From F23-D06 sp947167635 (GTDB taxonomy: Bacteria; Bacteroidota; Bacteroidia; Bacteroidales; WCHB1-69), in the NCBI GenBank assembly GCA_947167635.1, contig CAMVIT010000047.1, positions 1 to 21,028 on the forward strand: a DNA stretch of 21,028 nucleotides, read 5' to 3'. The translations under genes were made by a program, and so were the position numbers. The notes beneath the pieces are model-generated. The model saw nothing but the letters and a program-made list of their open reading frames with translations. It had not been told where the DNA came from and ran no database searches. Of the stretch, positions 6,846 to 14,432 are shown one piece after another (within the stretch, counting starts at the first letter, position 1; each line of letters opens with the position of its first letter).

Positions 6846-8060
6846 ATGAAAGAAAAACTGCTTTCCCGCTTCTCCAAGTACATTTCTTACGCCACCACTT
6901 CCGATGAAACTTCGGAATCATATCCCTCCACCCAAGCTCTGATGGATTTCGCCGACGTTATGGTCGAGGAGCTCAAGGCCGTAGGCTTGAGCGAAGTGGC
7001 CAAGGACGAATATGGCTATGTGACAGCTCTGTTGCCTGCCAATACCGATGAGAAAACCCCTGTCATCGGTTTCATTGCCCACATGGACACGGCTCCCGAC
7101 ATGCCGGGTATCGCTGCCCCTCGCATCATCGAGAACTATGATGGCAAAGACATAGTATTGGATGCCGAGAGTAAAAACTGTCTCACATTGGCTGACTTTC
7201 CGGAGTTGGCGGGCTATAAAGGACAAACGCTGCTCACCACCGACGGCAAGACGTTGCTCGGTGCCGACGACAAAGCCGGCATGGCCGAGATTGTCTGCGC
7301 CATGGAATACCTCCTCCAGCATCCTGAAATCAAGCACGGCCCCATCAAGGTGGGTTTCACGCCTGATGAGGAGATAGGCCAGGGTGTCAAGTATTTCAAC
7401 ACGGAAAAGTTTGGGTGCGATTTCGCGTACACCATGGATGGCGGTGCCATCGGCGAGTTGGAATACGAGAATTTCAATGCCGCTTCCGCCGTCATCAAAA
7501 TCCAGGGCCGCAATATTCACCCTGGATATGCCAAGAACAAAATGGTCAATTCCCAGCTTATCGCCATGGAACTCAACGGCATGCTGCCGGAATTCGAGCG
7601 TCCGCAATACACCCAGGACTACGAAGGCTTCTTCCTCCTTATCCACATGGAAGGCAGTGTGGAGCAATCCCAGCTCAACTATATCATCCGTGACCACGAC
7701 CGTCAAAAATTCGAGGAGAAGAAAAAAATGATGCAGAACATCGTGAATTTTCTCAATATCAAGTACGACAATCGCTTGACGTGTGAAATCAAGGATCAGT
7801 ACTACAACATGCGCGAGAAGGTGGAGCCCGTCTTTTACGTGGTGGAGCGCGCCATTCGCGCCATGGAGCAGGCGGGTGTGAAACCGGTGGTGCAACCCAT
7901 TCGCGGCGGCACCGACGGCGCCAATCTCTCCTTCCGCGGACTTCCCTGCCCCAATATTTTCGCGGGCGGACACAATTTCCATGGCAAATACGAATATGTG
8001 CCCATGGAATCGATGGTCAAGGCCACCGAGGTGATTATCAATATTGCGAAAGTGCAGTAG
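6846..8060 (+). CDS. pepT: Peptidase T (tripeptide aminopeptidase)
   Basis: Cytosolic dizinc M20 peptidase releasing the N-terminal residue of tripeptides. 404 aa, as expected (~408). The metal ligands are all present: His79 and Asp81 in IAHMDTAPD, Asp141 in GADDKAG (bridging), Glu175 (base) and Glu176 in PDEEIG, Asp198 in YTMDGG, and His379 in GGHNFHG. The lid domain carries GRNIHPGYAK and the substrate-binding RGGTDG block. First gene of a likely two-gene unit with the SDR gene 33 bases downstream. The start at 6846 follows the -7 box by 51 bases and gives the family N-terminus (KLLSRFSKYI). Confidence 0.96.
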   Translation: MKEKLLSRFSKYISYATTSDETSESYPSTQALMDFADVMVEELKAVGLSEVAKDEYGYVTALLPANTDEKTPVIGFIAHMDTAPDMPGIAAPRIIENYDGKDIVLDAESKNCLTLADFPELAGYKGQTLLTTDGKTLLGADDKAGMAEIVCAMEYLLQHPEIKHGPIKVGFTPDEEIGQGVKYFNTEKFGCDFAYTMDGGAIGELEYENFNAASAVIKIQGRNIHPGYAKNKMVNSQLIAMELNGMLPEFERPQYTQDYEGFFLLIHMEGSVEQSQLNYIIRDHDRQKFEEKKKMMQNIVNFLNIKYDNRLTCEIKDQYYNMREKVEPVFYVVERAIRAMEQAGVKPVVQPIRGGTDGANLSFRGLPCPNIFAGGHNFHGKYEYVPMESMVKATEVIINIAKVQ

Positions 8061-8093
8061 GATTCAGGATGTGGACAAAATAGGATTATCATT

Positions 8094-8864
8094 ATGCCAT
8101 ACGCCATAATCACAGGAGGCAGTTCCGGAATCGGTTATGCATACGCTGAAGTTTTTGCAGAGCGGGGGTACGACCTGCTCATCGTCAGCAATCGCGAGGA
8201 TCTAAACCAGTCCGCGCGGGAATCTTTGCGGCGGCAGTATCCTGCCGTCACTGTCGATACGCTTTATTTGGATCTCACGGATTTGGGCGCGCCGCAGCAG
8301 TTGTTGGACTATTGTCACGAAAAAGGCTTGGAGGTTGAGGTGTTGGTCAACAATGCCGGCATGTTTTATTTCGGGGCCGTGGTGGACCGTCCCGCGGGCG
8401 TGACGGGCAAGATGGTTTTGCTTCATGACTATGCGCCCGCGATGCTTTGCGCCCTTTTCGGTGCCGAAATGAAGGCACGGCACAAAGGCTACATCCTCAA
8501 TGCCAGCTCCATTACGGCCTATATGTCCTTCCCCACAATCGCAGCATATCAGGCGACCAAGTCTTTTTTGCTCAAGTATTCGAAAGGATTGTCGTTTGAA
8601 CTAAGCCACTATGGCGTGAAGGTTTGCTGTGTCTGTCCGGGCGCGGTGGATACGGATTTGTATAATCTGTCGCCCAATCTGCGGAAATGGCTTTGCCGTT
8701 TTGGCGTCATGTTGAAGCCCAAGACGGTGGCGAAGCGTGCCACTCGCGCTCTTTTCAACGGCCGCAGACGAAAAGTGCCCGGATTCATCAACCATTTTTT
8801 CATATTATGCTGCCTGTTGCTGCCCGGATTTGTCGTGGATTTGGTGAAAAAGAAATTCGTGTAG
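8094..8864 (+). CDS. Short-chain dehydrogenase/reductase with C-terminal hydrophobic anchor
   Basis: 256-aa classical SDR. Rossmann dinucleotide motif TGGSSGIG (7-14), NNAG (86-89), catalytic Ser138/139 in NASSI, and YQATK (Tyr152, Lys156). The substrate is not clear. Residues 231-249 (INHFFILCCLLLPGFVVDL), followed by VKKKFV, look like a membrane-associating tail, which would fit a lipid or ketoacyl-type substrate. That is inference only. It follows pepT by 33 bases with no promoter between, and a terminator lies 30 bases after the stop. Annotate conservatively as SDR family oxidoreductase. Confidence 0.9.
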   Translation: MPYAIITGGSSGIGYAYAEVFAERGYDLLIVSNREDLNQSARESLRRQYPAVTVDTLYLDLTDLGAPQQLLDYCHEKGLEVEVLVNNAGMFYFGAVVDRPAGVTGKMVLLHDYAPAMLCALFGAEMKARHKGYILNASSITAYMSFPTIAAYQATKSFLLKYSKGLSFELSHYGVKVCCVCPGAVDTDLYNLSPNLRKWLCRFGVMLKPKTVAKRATRALFNGRRRKVPGFINHFFILCCLLLPGFVVDLVKKKFV

Positions 8865-8893
8865 CTCCATTTGCATGTTTGGGTTATTGTACA

Positions 8894-8923
8894 ACAAAAC
8901 CAGGATTTTTGTCCTGGTTTTGT
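8894..8923. terminator. Bidirectional terminator between SDR and rubredoxin genes
   Basis: A perfect 12-bp inverted repeat (ACAAAACCAGGA / TCCTGGTTTTGT) with a 6-base loop. The descending arm on either strand ends in GGTTTTGT, T-rich enough to terminate both converging transcripts. Confidence 0.85.
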
Positions 8924-8931
8924 GAGTTTTG

Positions 8932-9093
8932 TTATGCTTCCGGTTCGAAATCGTCCTTGCTGACGCCACAAATGGGGCAGCTCCAGTTGTCGGGCAACTC
9001 CTCAAACGGGGTGCCGGGGACTATGCCGTTGTCGGGATCGCCCTCTGCAGGATCGTAAACGTGACCGCAAACTTTGCAAACGTACTTTTTCAT
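8932..9093 (-). CDS. Rubredoxin
   Basis: 53-aa small iron protein for one-electron transfer in the cytosol. It holds iron through Cys6 and Cys9 (CKVCG) and Cys39 and Cys42 (CPICG). The standard signature YDPAEGDPDNGIVPGTPFEE lies between them, with the conserved DNWSCP. The ATG at 9093 gives the canonical MKKYVCKVCG start. The upstream in-frame ATG at 9141 is rejected because it lies within a few bases of the -7 box and would precede or coincide with the transcript start. Rubredoxin fits an anaerobe or microaerophile, for example as donor to rubrerythrin or superoxide reductase, but no partner gene is in the window. Confidence 0.97.
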   Translation of the reverse strand: MKKYVCKVCGHVYDPAEGDPDNGIVPGTPFEELPDNWSCPICGVSKDDFEPEA

Positions 9094-9138
9094 GATAGTT
9101 GTTGTTTTAGTGGTGATGTTGTGTTTTTTAATTCGGGG

Positions 9139-9146
9139 CAAAAATA
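9139..9146 (-). promoter_or_regulatory. Rubredoxin promoter -7 box (TATTTTTG)
   Basis: Minus-strand TATTTTTG followed by CCCCG, 45 bases before the rubredoxin start. It lies back to back with the rluB box, 23 bases away. Confidence 0.7.
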
Positions 9147-9169
9147 CTAAAAAATCGGATTCTTTTTCG

Positions 9170-9177
9170 TATTTTTG
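9170..9177 (+). promoter_or_regulatory. rluB promoter -7 box (TATTTTTG)
   Basis: TATTTTTG followed by CCGCC, 34 bases before the rluB start. Its upstream promoter region overlaps the start of the divergent rubredoxin promoter. Confidence 0.7.
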
Positions 9178-9211
9178 CCGCCGTTAAAAAAAACCACGCA
9201 ATAGCGCCTTC

Positions 9212-10372
9212 ATGGAAAGAAAATTCAATAAAGACAATTTCGACGACGAGCGGCCTTTTGAGAGAAAGTCCAATGGCAGTCGTCCTCCCCGTCGCGACGA
9301 CGGCAAAGGAAAGCATTCCGGTGCCAAACGTCCTTTCAAACGCAATAGTGAAGATAAATTTGCGCGTCCCAAACGCCGTTTTTATGATGATGAAAATGAT
9401 AGCCAAGACTATCGTGGACAGAAACGCGGCTCCAAGGGCGGCCGCAAGGAGTCGTTTGGCAGAAAGTTCGATAAAGACGGTGGCTCGCGTTCAAAGCGCC
9501 GTTTTGACAGTCAGGACAAACGTCCCCGTCGCCGCGATGTGACCGCTGAGTCGGAGATTTTGACCGAGATTGTCAATCGTCGCAAGATGGAGGGACGCAC
9601 CTCTCCGCAAAAGCAAAAGATTCTCTCCCTGGAGTTTGAGGAGCAACACGGCCCCATACGGCTCAACAAGTACATTGCCAATGCGGGCATCTGTTCCCGC
9701 CGCGATGCCGATGTGCTCATCGCGTCCGGCGCCATCACCGTGAACGGTGAGGTGGTGACCGAAATGGGACACAAGGTGATGCCTACCGACGAGGTGCGCT
9801 ATGGCGACAAGGTTCTCCAACGCGAAAAACCTGTCTATGTGCTGCTGAACAAGCCCAAAGACTATATCACCACCACGGATGACGAGCGCGACCGCGCCAA
9901 CGTGATGGAGCTCGTGCGCGATGCTTGCGAGGAACGCATCTATCCCGTCGGCCGCCTTGACCGCGACACCACAGGACTGCTGCTTTTCACTAACGACGGC
10001 GACCTTACCAAGAAACTCACCCATCCCTCTTCCCAAATCGAGAAGACCTACTATGTGGAACTTGACAAGAATTTTGCCAACATCGACATGGCGGCCCTGC
10101 GCAACGGCCTGGAACTCAACGACGGCGTCATCATCCCCGATGAGGTGGAATATGTGGATGACAGCCGCCAGCATATCGGTGTGACCATCCATTCAGGCAA
10201 AAACCGCATTGTTCGCCGCATGTTTGAATTTCTCGGTTACGAGGTCATCAAACTCGACCGCGTCGTCTTTGCCGGTCTCACCAAGAAAGACCTGCCCCGC
10301 GGCAACTGGCGTTTTCTCACCAAGAAGGAGATCGCGTTCCTGAAGATGCTTTCCACCAAGCAAAACGATTGA
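9212..10372 (+). CDS. rluB: 23S rRNA pseudouridine synthase RluB-like, with long basic N-terminal tail
   Basis: Converts a uridine of 23S rRNA (U2605 for E. coli RluB) to pseudouridine. 386 aa. Residues 1-~145 are low-complexity, rich in Arg, Lys, Asp, Gly and Ser, and predicted disordered. An S4 RNA-binding domain follows (IRLNKYIANAGICSRRDAD through ITVNGEVV, 149-182). The RsuA/RluB catalytic domain carries the nucleophile Asp250 in GRLDRDTTGLLLFTNDG, with KTYYVELD and the C-terminal GKNRIVRRMFEFLGYEV. The tailed form is common in Bacteroidota; the tail probably binds rRNA. RluB rather than RsuA/RluE/RluF is the best guess from overall form. Confidence 0.9.
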   Translation: MERKFNKDNFDDERPFERKSNGSRPPRRDDGKGKHSGAKRPFKRNSEDKFARPKRRFYDDENDSQDYRGQKRGSKGGRKESFGRKFDKDGGSRSKRRFDSQDKRPRRRDVTAESEILTEIVNRRKMEGRTSPQKQKILSLEFEEQHGPIRLNKYIANAGICSRRDADVLIASGAITVNGEVVTEMGHKVMPTDEVRYGDKVLQREKPVYVLLNKPKDYITTTDDERDRANVMELVRDACEERIYPVGRLDRDTTGLLLFTNDGDLTKKLTHPSSQIEKTYYVELDKNFANIDMAALRNGLELNDGVIIPDEVEYVDDSRQHIGVTIHSGKNRIVRRMFEFLGYEVIKLDRVVFAGLTKKDLPRGNWRFLTKKEIAFLKMLSTKQND

Positions 10373-10376
10373 TTTT

Positions 10377-10391
10377 TGATTTATTAAATCA
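10377..10391. repeat. 15-bp palindrome TGATTTA-T-TAAATCA
   Basis: Perfect 7-bp half-sites around a single central T, five bases after the rluB stop. The same TGATTTA and TAAATCA words recur in the arms of the larger dyad just downstream (10409-10415 and 10439-10445). Confidence 0.7.
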
Positions 10392-10404
10392 TTTATTTGT
10401 TAAG

Positions 10405-10449
10405 TTGTTGATTTATAACTGACATATTCTGTTTGTTATAAATCAACAA
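10405..10449. repeat. 15-bp perfect inverted repeat, candidate operator or leader hairpin
   Basis: TTGTTGATTTATAAC (10405-10419) and GTTATAAATCAACAA (10435-10449) are perfect reverse complements separated by 15 bases. The dyad lies 31 bases before the U32 gene. No T-run follows, so a terminator is unlikely. It could be a DNA operator or an mRNA leader hairpin. No TAnnTTTG box is visible in this 108-base gap. Confidence 0.75.
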
Positions 10450-10480
10450 TTCATCAAGTTTAATAATTAAGGAAACAGTA

Positions 10481-11716
10481 ATGTCAGATTCCATAGAAAT
10501 CATGTCCCCGGCAGGCTCGTATGAGTCTTTGATGGCTGCTATACAGGCAGGCGCCGGTTCCGTATATTTTGGCGTGGGCGTGCTCAACATGCGTTCCCGT
10601 GCGGCGGTGAACTTCACGGTGGAGGACCTGCCGAAGGTGACGGCCCTCTGCCACGAACATCATGTGAACAGCTACTTGACCGTCAACACCATCATCTACA
10701 ACGATGAGCTCGAACAGATGCATCAGTTGCTTGAAACGGCCAAGGCATCCGGCATTACCGCCATCATCGCCTCCGACATGGCGGTGATTCAGTATGCGCG
10801 TCAAATTGGCTTGGAGATACATCTCTCCACACAGTGCAACGTCACCAATGTGGAGGCCGTGCGTTATTACGCGCAATTCGCCGACGTGGTGGTGCTTGGG
10901 CGCGAGTGTACGCTGCCGCAGATCGCCGCCATTTGCGCCGCCATCCGCGACCAGGGGATCCGTGGTCCCAAAGGTGATCTTGTCAAGATCGAGATTTTTA
11001 TCCATGGAGCCCTCTGCATGGCCGTCTCCGGACAGTGCCTCATCAGTTTGGACAACTACAACTCCTCCGCCAATCGGGGGGCGTGCCTGCAACCCTGCCG
11101 CCGCGCCTATACGGTGCATGCCGTTGACGAAGATTTGGAGTTGCAAGTGGAGAACCCCTATATCTTTTCGCCCAAGGATCTTTGTACCATCAATTATCTT
11201 GACGTGATTTTAAAAACCGGGGTTTCCATTCTCAAGATCGAGGGTAGGGGACGTGCGGCGGAGTATGTAAAGGTGGTGACGCAATGCTATCACGAGGCCA
11301 TCGATGCTATTCAGGAGGGCACTTACACCCAAGAACGTGTGGAGCAGTGGACCGCCCGGTTGCGCAGTGTCTATAACCGCGACTTCTGGGGTGGCTACTA
11401 CCTCGGCTACACCGCCGGCGAATGGGCCGACCGTTATGGCTCCCAAGCCACGCACTACAGGCAGCGTATCGGCAAAATTACAAACTATTTCACCAAACTT
11501 TCCGTGGCGGAAGTCGCTGTGGAAGAGGATGAACTGGCTGTGGGGGACGATATTCTGATCATAGGCTCCACCACGGGTGTCTATGAAGACACCGTTTCGG
11601 AAATCCGGGTGGATTATGAACCTGCAAAAAAGGCGGTCAAAGGCACGATGTGCTCCATTCCCGTCAAGGGGTTGGTGCGTCGTGGCGACCAGCTCTACAA
11701 ATGGGTGGAGCGGTAG
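10481..11716 (+). CDS. Peptidase U32 family protein, TrhP-like tRNA uridine hydroxylation protein
   Basis: 411-aa cytosolic protein. The N-terminal TIM-barrel-like part starts IMSPAGSYESLMAAIQAGAGSVYFGVG. The U32 signature is EIFIHGALCMAVSGQCLIS (171-189), followed by NRGACLQPCRR (198-208). Cys179, Cys186, Cys202 and Cys206 form the four-cysteine set thought to hold an Fe-S cluster in TrhP/RlhA-type proteins. KIEGRGR follows further on. The family was first called a collagenase-type peptidase. TrhP is now known to help make 5-hydroxyuridine at tRNA position 34, and that is the more likely role. An AAGGA 7 bases before the ATG is an unusually good Shine-Dalgarno for this phylum. The adjacent rluB also modifies RNA. 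Confidence 0.88.
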   Translation: MSDSIEIMSPAGSYESLMAAIQAGAGSVYFGVGVLNMRSRAAVNFTVEDLPKVTALCHEHHVNSYLTVNTIIYNDELEQMHQLLETAKASGITAIIASDMAVIQYARQIGLEIHLSTQCNVTNVEAVRYYAQFADVVVLGRECTLPQIAAICAAIRDQGIRGPKGDLVKIEIFIHGALCMAVSGQCLISLDNYNSSANRGACLQPCRRAYTVHAVDEDLELQVENPYIFSPKDLCTINYLDVILKTGVSILKIEGRGRAAEYVKVVTQCYHEAIDAIQEGTYTQERVEQWTARLRSVYNRDFWGGYYLGYTAGEWADRYGSQATHYRQRIGKITNYFTKLSVAEVAVEEDELAVGDDILIIGSTTGVYEDTVSEIRVDYEPAKKAVKGTMCSIPVKGLVRRGDQLYKWVER

Positions 11717-11738
11717 AGCTTTTCCTGCATTACGAGTA

Positions 11739-13406
11739 TTACTGTTTTGTTATTTTGAACACATGTGTGCCTCCGTTGTGAAGACGGGCTTTTCCCATGT
11801 AGAGTCCGCAGGGCAAGTCATGTACGTTCAAACGCACCAGATAATCGCCGGAGACGTGTTCCGTTCTCACTAATTTCCCAGAAATGTCATAGAATTCGAC
11901 CCTGTCGATTTGCTGGTCGCCGTTGGCGATGTGCAGAATGTCGGTGCAGGGGTTTGGGAAGACGGAGAGGGTGATGTCGTTGGGCTCGGGGATGCCGACG
12001 TGCTGGGCATAGGCGGCATAGAAGTCGGGCAAGCCATAGCCGAGGGAGTCGTTGGGATTGTCGTAGCAAGAACCGCTTTCGCGGATATATTGCATCACTT
12101 GGGAGGCGCTGGCGGCAGGAAGGGCTTGCCAGAGACAGGCGCAGAGGCCGGCGGCAACAGGCCCGGCCAAGCTGGTGCCGTTGGCGGTGCCTAATTGATC
12201 CCCGGGATATACACAGAAGGTGTTCACGCCCACGGAGGTGATGTCGGGCTTCACGCGTCCGTCAAAAGAGGGACCTCGGGAAGAGAAATTGGCAATGTTG
12301 CCGAATATGTCGGCGGCTCCGACAGACAAGACATCGTAAGCATCGGCGGGGTGACCTATATAATGCCAGTCGTTGGCTCCATCGTTGCCGGCGCTGACGC
12401 AGACGATGACGCCCTTCTGTCCCAAAACAGTGGCAGCCAAAGAGGCAATGCTGCTTACTCCGTCTGTGCTTTCATACGTGTTCCATTGTTGCGGAAAATC
12501 ATCGAAGTTGGTGTAGCCCAAGGAGGAGTTGATGACATCAGCGCCGATGCTGTCGGCGATGCAGGCGGCCTGCGCCCAGAAATCCTCCTCAATAAGCTGC
12601 TCACTATTCGGCTCTTCCGAGCGAATGAGGAAAAAGCTGGCGCGGGGCGCCGTGCCTACCATTACCTGTTCGGTCAGGCCCGACATGGTCGAGGTGACAA
12701 AGGTTCCATGATGGTGCCCGTCATAGACATTGTCGCGGAAAGGGATGAGGTCGCGAGTGCCCAACAAACGTCCTTCGTCGAACAAAACACGGAAAAACTC
12801 GCCGGTGTCCACGCCGATCCAGCCCGCATCGAAGACGGCAATCAGCATGCTGTCGCCACGGAAGCCCTCGTTGTGGAGCAAATGGCCGTTGTGGACGGCA
12901 ATCTGTCCGATGGCATAACCGTAGTCGTAGGGTGTTATACTGTCGCGGGAATTATTGGAGACCAATGGGGTGTATTCGATTTCGGGCGCAGCCGAGACCA
13001 ATGGCATTAATGAGTCAAGGTCGTAATTGGCCACTGGCAGGATGTCCGTCACGAACGGCAATGATGACAGTTGCGGCAACATTGTGCTGTCAGGGCAATA
13101 GATGGTCAGCGTGTTGAACCATTTGCAACTGCAGAGCACGCGGATGTGGTCGTTTACGTTTTTCACCTGCTGCACATATTGCGGATTGACAGGCAGGTCT
13201 TGTTCCGTGATGGCAATATTGAAACGGGCGCGTTTCTCCAAGGCACGCGGGGAGAGATAGTCAGAAGGATTGTCGATGGAATAGGGAGAGTTGTTTTTGT
13301 CGCTTAGTGTAAGACGATAGCAGGTGGGCGCGAGTTGTGCGTCCAGAGTGCCCGCAAAAAAGAGGCATAAAAACAGCGGCAGGACAGTCTTGAAATATTT
13401 TTTCAT
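11739..13406 (-). CDS. Secreted subtilisin-like (S8) serine peptidase with T9SS sorting domain
   Basis: 555 aa. Signal peptide 1-24 (MKKYFKTVLPLFLCLFFAGT, LDAQ). A ~150-aa N-terminal region (YRLTLSDKNNSPYSIDNP, LSPRALEKRARFNI) resembles the prodomain of Bacteroidota T9SS subtilases. The catalytic triad is Asp193 in VFDAG, His233 in HHHGTFV and Ser412 in GTSLAGP, with the oxyanion Asn341 in SAGNDG. Residues ~479-555 (LSVFPNPCTDIL, DISGKLVRTE, LPCGLYMGKA) are a type A T9SS sorting domain. A start at 13406 is preferred over upstream ATGs, which would precede the -7 box at 13455-13448 or lack a signal peptide. Likely acts outside the cell in protein breakdown. It ends 22 bases from the convergent U32 gene. 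Confidence 0.93.
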   Translation of the reverse strand: MKKYFKTVLPLFLCLFFAGTLDAQLAPTCYRLTLSDKNNSPYSIDNPSDYLSPRALEKRARFNIAITEQDLPVNPQYVQQVKNVNDHIRVLCSCKWFNTLTIYCPDSTMLPQLSSLPFVTDILPVANYDLDSLMPLVSAAPEIEYTPLVSNNSRDSITPYDYGYAIGQIAVHNGHLLHNEGFRGDSMLIAVFDAGWIGVDTGEFFRVLFDEGRLLGTRDLIPFRDNVYDGHHHGTFVTSTMSGLTEQVMVGTAPRASFFLIRSEEPNSEQLIEEDFWAQAACIADSIGADVINSSLGYTNFDDFPQQWNTYESTDGVSSIASLAATVLGQKGVIVCVSAGNDGANDWHYIGHPADAYDVLSVGAADIFGNIANFSSRGPSFDGRVKPDITSVGVNTFCVYPGDQLGTANGTSLAGPVAAGLCACLWQALPAASASQVMQYIRESGSCYDNPNDSLGYGLPDFYAAYAQHVGIPEPNDITLSVFPNPCTDILHIANGDQQIDRVEFYDISGKLVRTEHVSGDYLVRLNVHDLPCGLYMGKARLHNGGTHVFKITKQ

Positions 13407-13447
13407 ATCGTTCGTTGTTGTTGGTAAACGTAAAAAATCAACGGCTG

Positions 13448-13455
13448 CAAAAATA
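13448..13455 (-). promoter_or_regulatory. S8 peptidase promoter -7 box (TATTTTTG)
   Basis: Minus-strand TATTTTTG followed by CAGCC, 41 bases before the peptidase start. It is back to back with the plus-strand box at 13468, only 12 bases apart. Confidence 0.7.
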
Positions 13456-13467
13456 CCGTTTTTTTCG

Positions 13468-13475
13468 TATTTTTG
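13468..13475 (+). promoter_or_regulatory. Lipoprotein-cinA-xerD operon -7 box (TATTTTTG)
   Basis: TATTTTTG followed by CCGCT, 22 bases before the small lipoprotein ATG. It is the only box found for the four-gene unit. Confidence 0.7.
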
Positions 13476-13497
13476 CCGCTCTAAAGAGACTGAAGAG

Positions 13498-13683
13498 ATG
13501 AAATACAAAACAAAGGTCGGCATTCTGTTTGTCAGTGTGTTACTCTTGATGTGCACCTCTTGTGCGCGAAAAATCATCGGGCACACCCCCCACCGCCGCG
13601 AACGCAACTGCGGCTGCGAGATGCCCGTTCCCGCCTCTGCGGACTCCCTGTTCCATGCCCCCTCTTCCTATTGCATGAATTGA
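13498..13683 (+). CDS. Small cysteine-containing lipoprotein (61 aa)
   Basis: Short protein starting MKYKTKVGILFVSVLLLM with lipobox-like CTSC and modified Cys22. The 39-residue mature part is basic, then has a CGC motif (HRRERNCGC, 32-40), and ends SSYCMN. No known enzyme domain. I have seen similar tiny HR..RNCGC lipoproteins in this phylum, but the function is unknown. The start lies 22 bases after the -7 box. Its stop TGA overlaps the next start (TGATG), so the two are translationally coupled. Confidence 0.75.
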   Translation: MKYKTKVGILFVSVLLLMCTSCARKIIGHTPHRRERNCGCEMPVPASADSLFHAPSSYCMN

Positions 13684-14432
13684 TGAGACGTTTTGCTGCA
13701 ATTTGGGTTGTACTGTGCCTGTTGTTGACTGCCTGTCATCAGCGGGGTAATGAGATTGTGCTGGAAGGCGACTTCCAGGGTGGCGGCTCCCAAATGGTGC
13801 GACTGGCCCTGGTTTGTACGGATGAGACGGTGATGCTGGATTCCGTCCGCATGAAGAACGGCCACTTCTCCTTTGCATTGAAAGCCCATTCCGATCAGGA
13901 AAAGGAATGTATGGCCACACCGATGTTGTATCAGATAAAACTTTCTGAAAACAATGCACTTACAACTATAGCAAAGGGTGGTGAGCATTTGCATTTCACC
14001 GCGGATGCAGCCGATATTGTTTCCACCTATCGTGTGAGTGGCAGTGAGGAGGCCTTCTTGGTTTGCCAACTTGACAGTGCTTTGGCCTCGTTTGCCCAAA
14101 GGACGGTGCAATGGTATGCTGTTTATGAGCAAAACATTGAAAATGACTCCGTGCGGGCCGATGTCGAAGCCCATTATGTGCAGGCTGTTGAGGCTCATAC
14201 AGATTTCTTGCGGGATTTCATTCAAAAACATCCGCAAAACATGGCCTCTTTTATGGCTTTTTTCCAAAGTTATAATCGAAGGATTTTTCTAAACAATGAT
14301 GAAAATGCCGGTTTGTTGAAGGAAATCATCCGAAATGTGCAACAACAATATCCTGATAATCCGTACATTCTTTTTATGCAGCAAAAGCAGGAGATTTTGG
14401 AATTAAAAAAACAACAATATGATACTCATTAA
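13683..14432 (+). CDS. DUF4369-like lipoprotein lacking a thioredoxin domain
   Basis: 249 aa. Signal peptide MRRFAAIWVVLCLLLTAC, lipobox LTAC with Cys18. Residues ~25-110 (IVLEGDFQGGGSQMVRLALV, LDSVRMKNGHFSF, IKLSENNALTTIAKGGEHLHFTAD) match the DUF4369 beta-sandwich found at the N-terminus of many Bacteroidota thiol-disulfide proteins. A helical part follows (~120-245). In the common form a TlpA/AhpC thioredoxin domain would come next. Here the gene stops inside the cinA start (14-base overlap) with no CxxC. It may be an ancestral truncation that became a stable short form. The start at 13683 shares its A with the preceding TGA stop. Confidence 0.78.
   Translation: MRRFAAIWVVLCLLLTACHQRGNEIVLEGDFQGGGSQMVRLALVCTDETVMLDSVRMKNGHFSFALKAHSDQEKECMATPMLYQIKLSENNALTTIAKGGEHLHFTADAADIVSTYRVSGSEEAFLVCQLDSALASFAQRTVQWYAVYEQNIENDSVRADVEAHYVQAVEAHTDFLRDFIQKHPQNMASFMAFFQSYNRRIFLNNDENAGLLKEIIRNVQQQYPDNPYILFMQQKQEILELKKQQYDTH

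Noticed and set aside
10405..10449. Intrinsic terminator for rluB
   Set aside because: The stem is AT-rich with a 15-base loop and neither strand has a T-run after it; an operator or leader element fits better.
12195..13010. 271-codon plus-strand frame inside the S8 peptidase gene
   Set aside because: Opposite the catalytic domain of a clear subtilisin; no promoter or family features.
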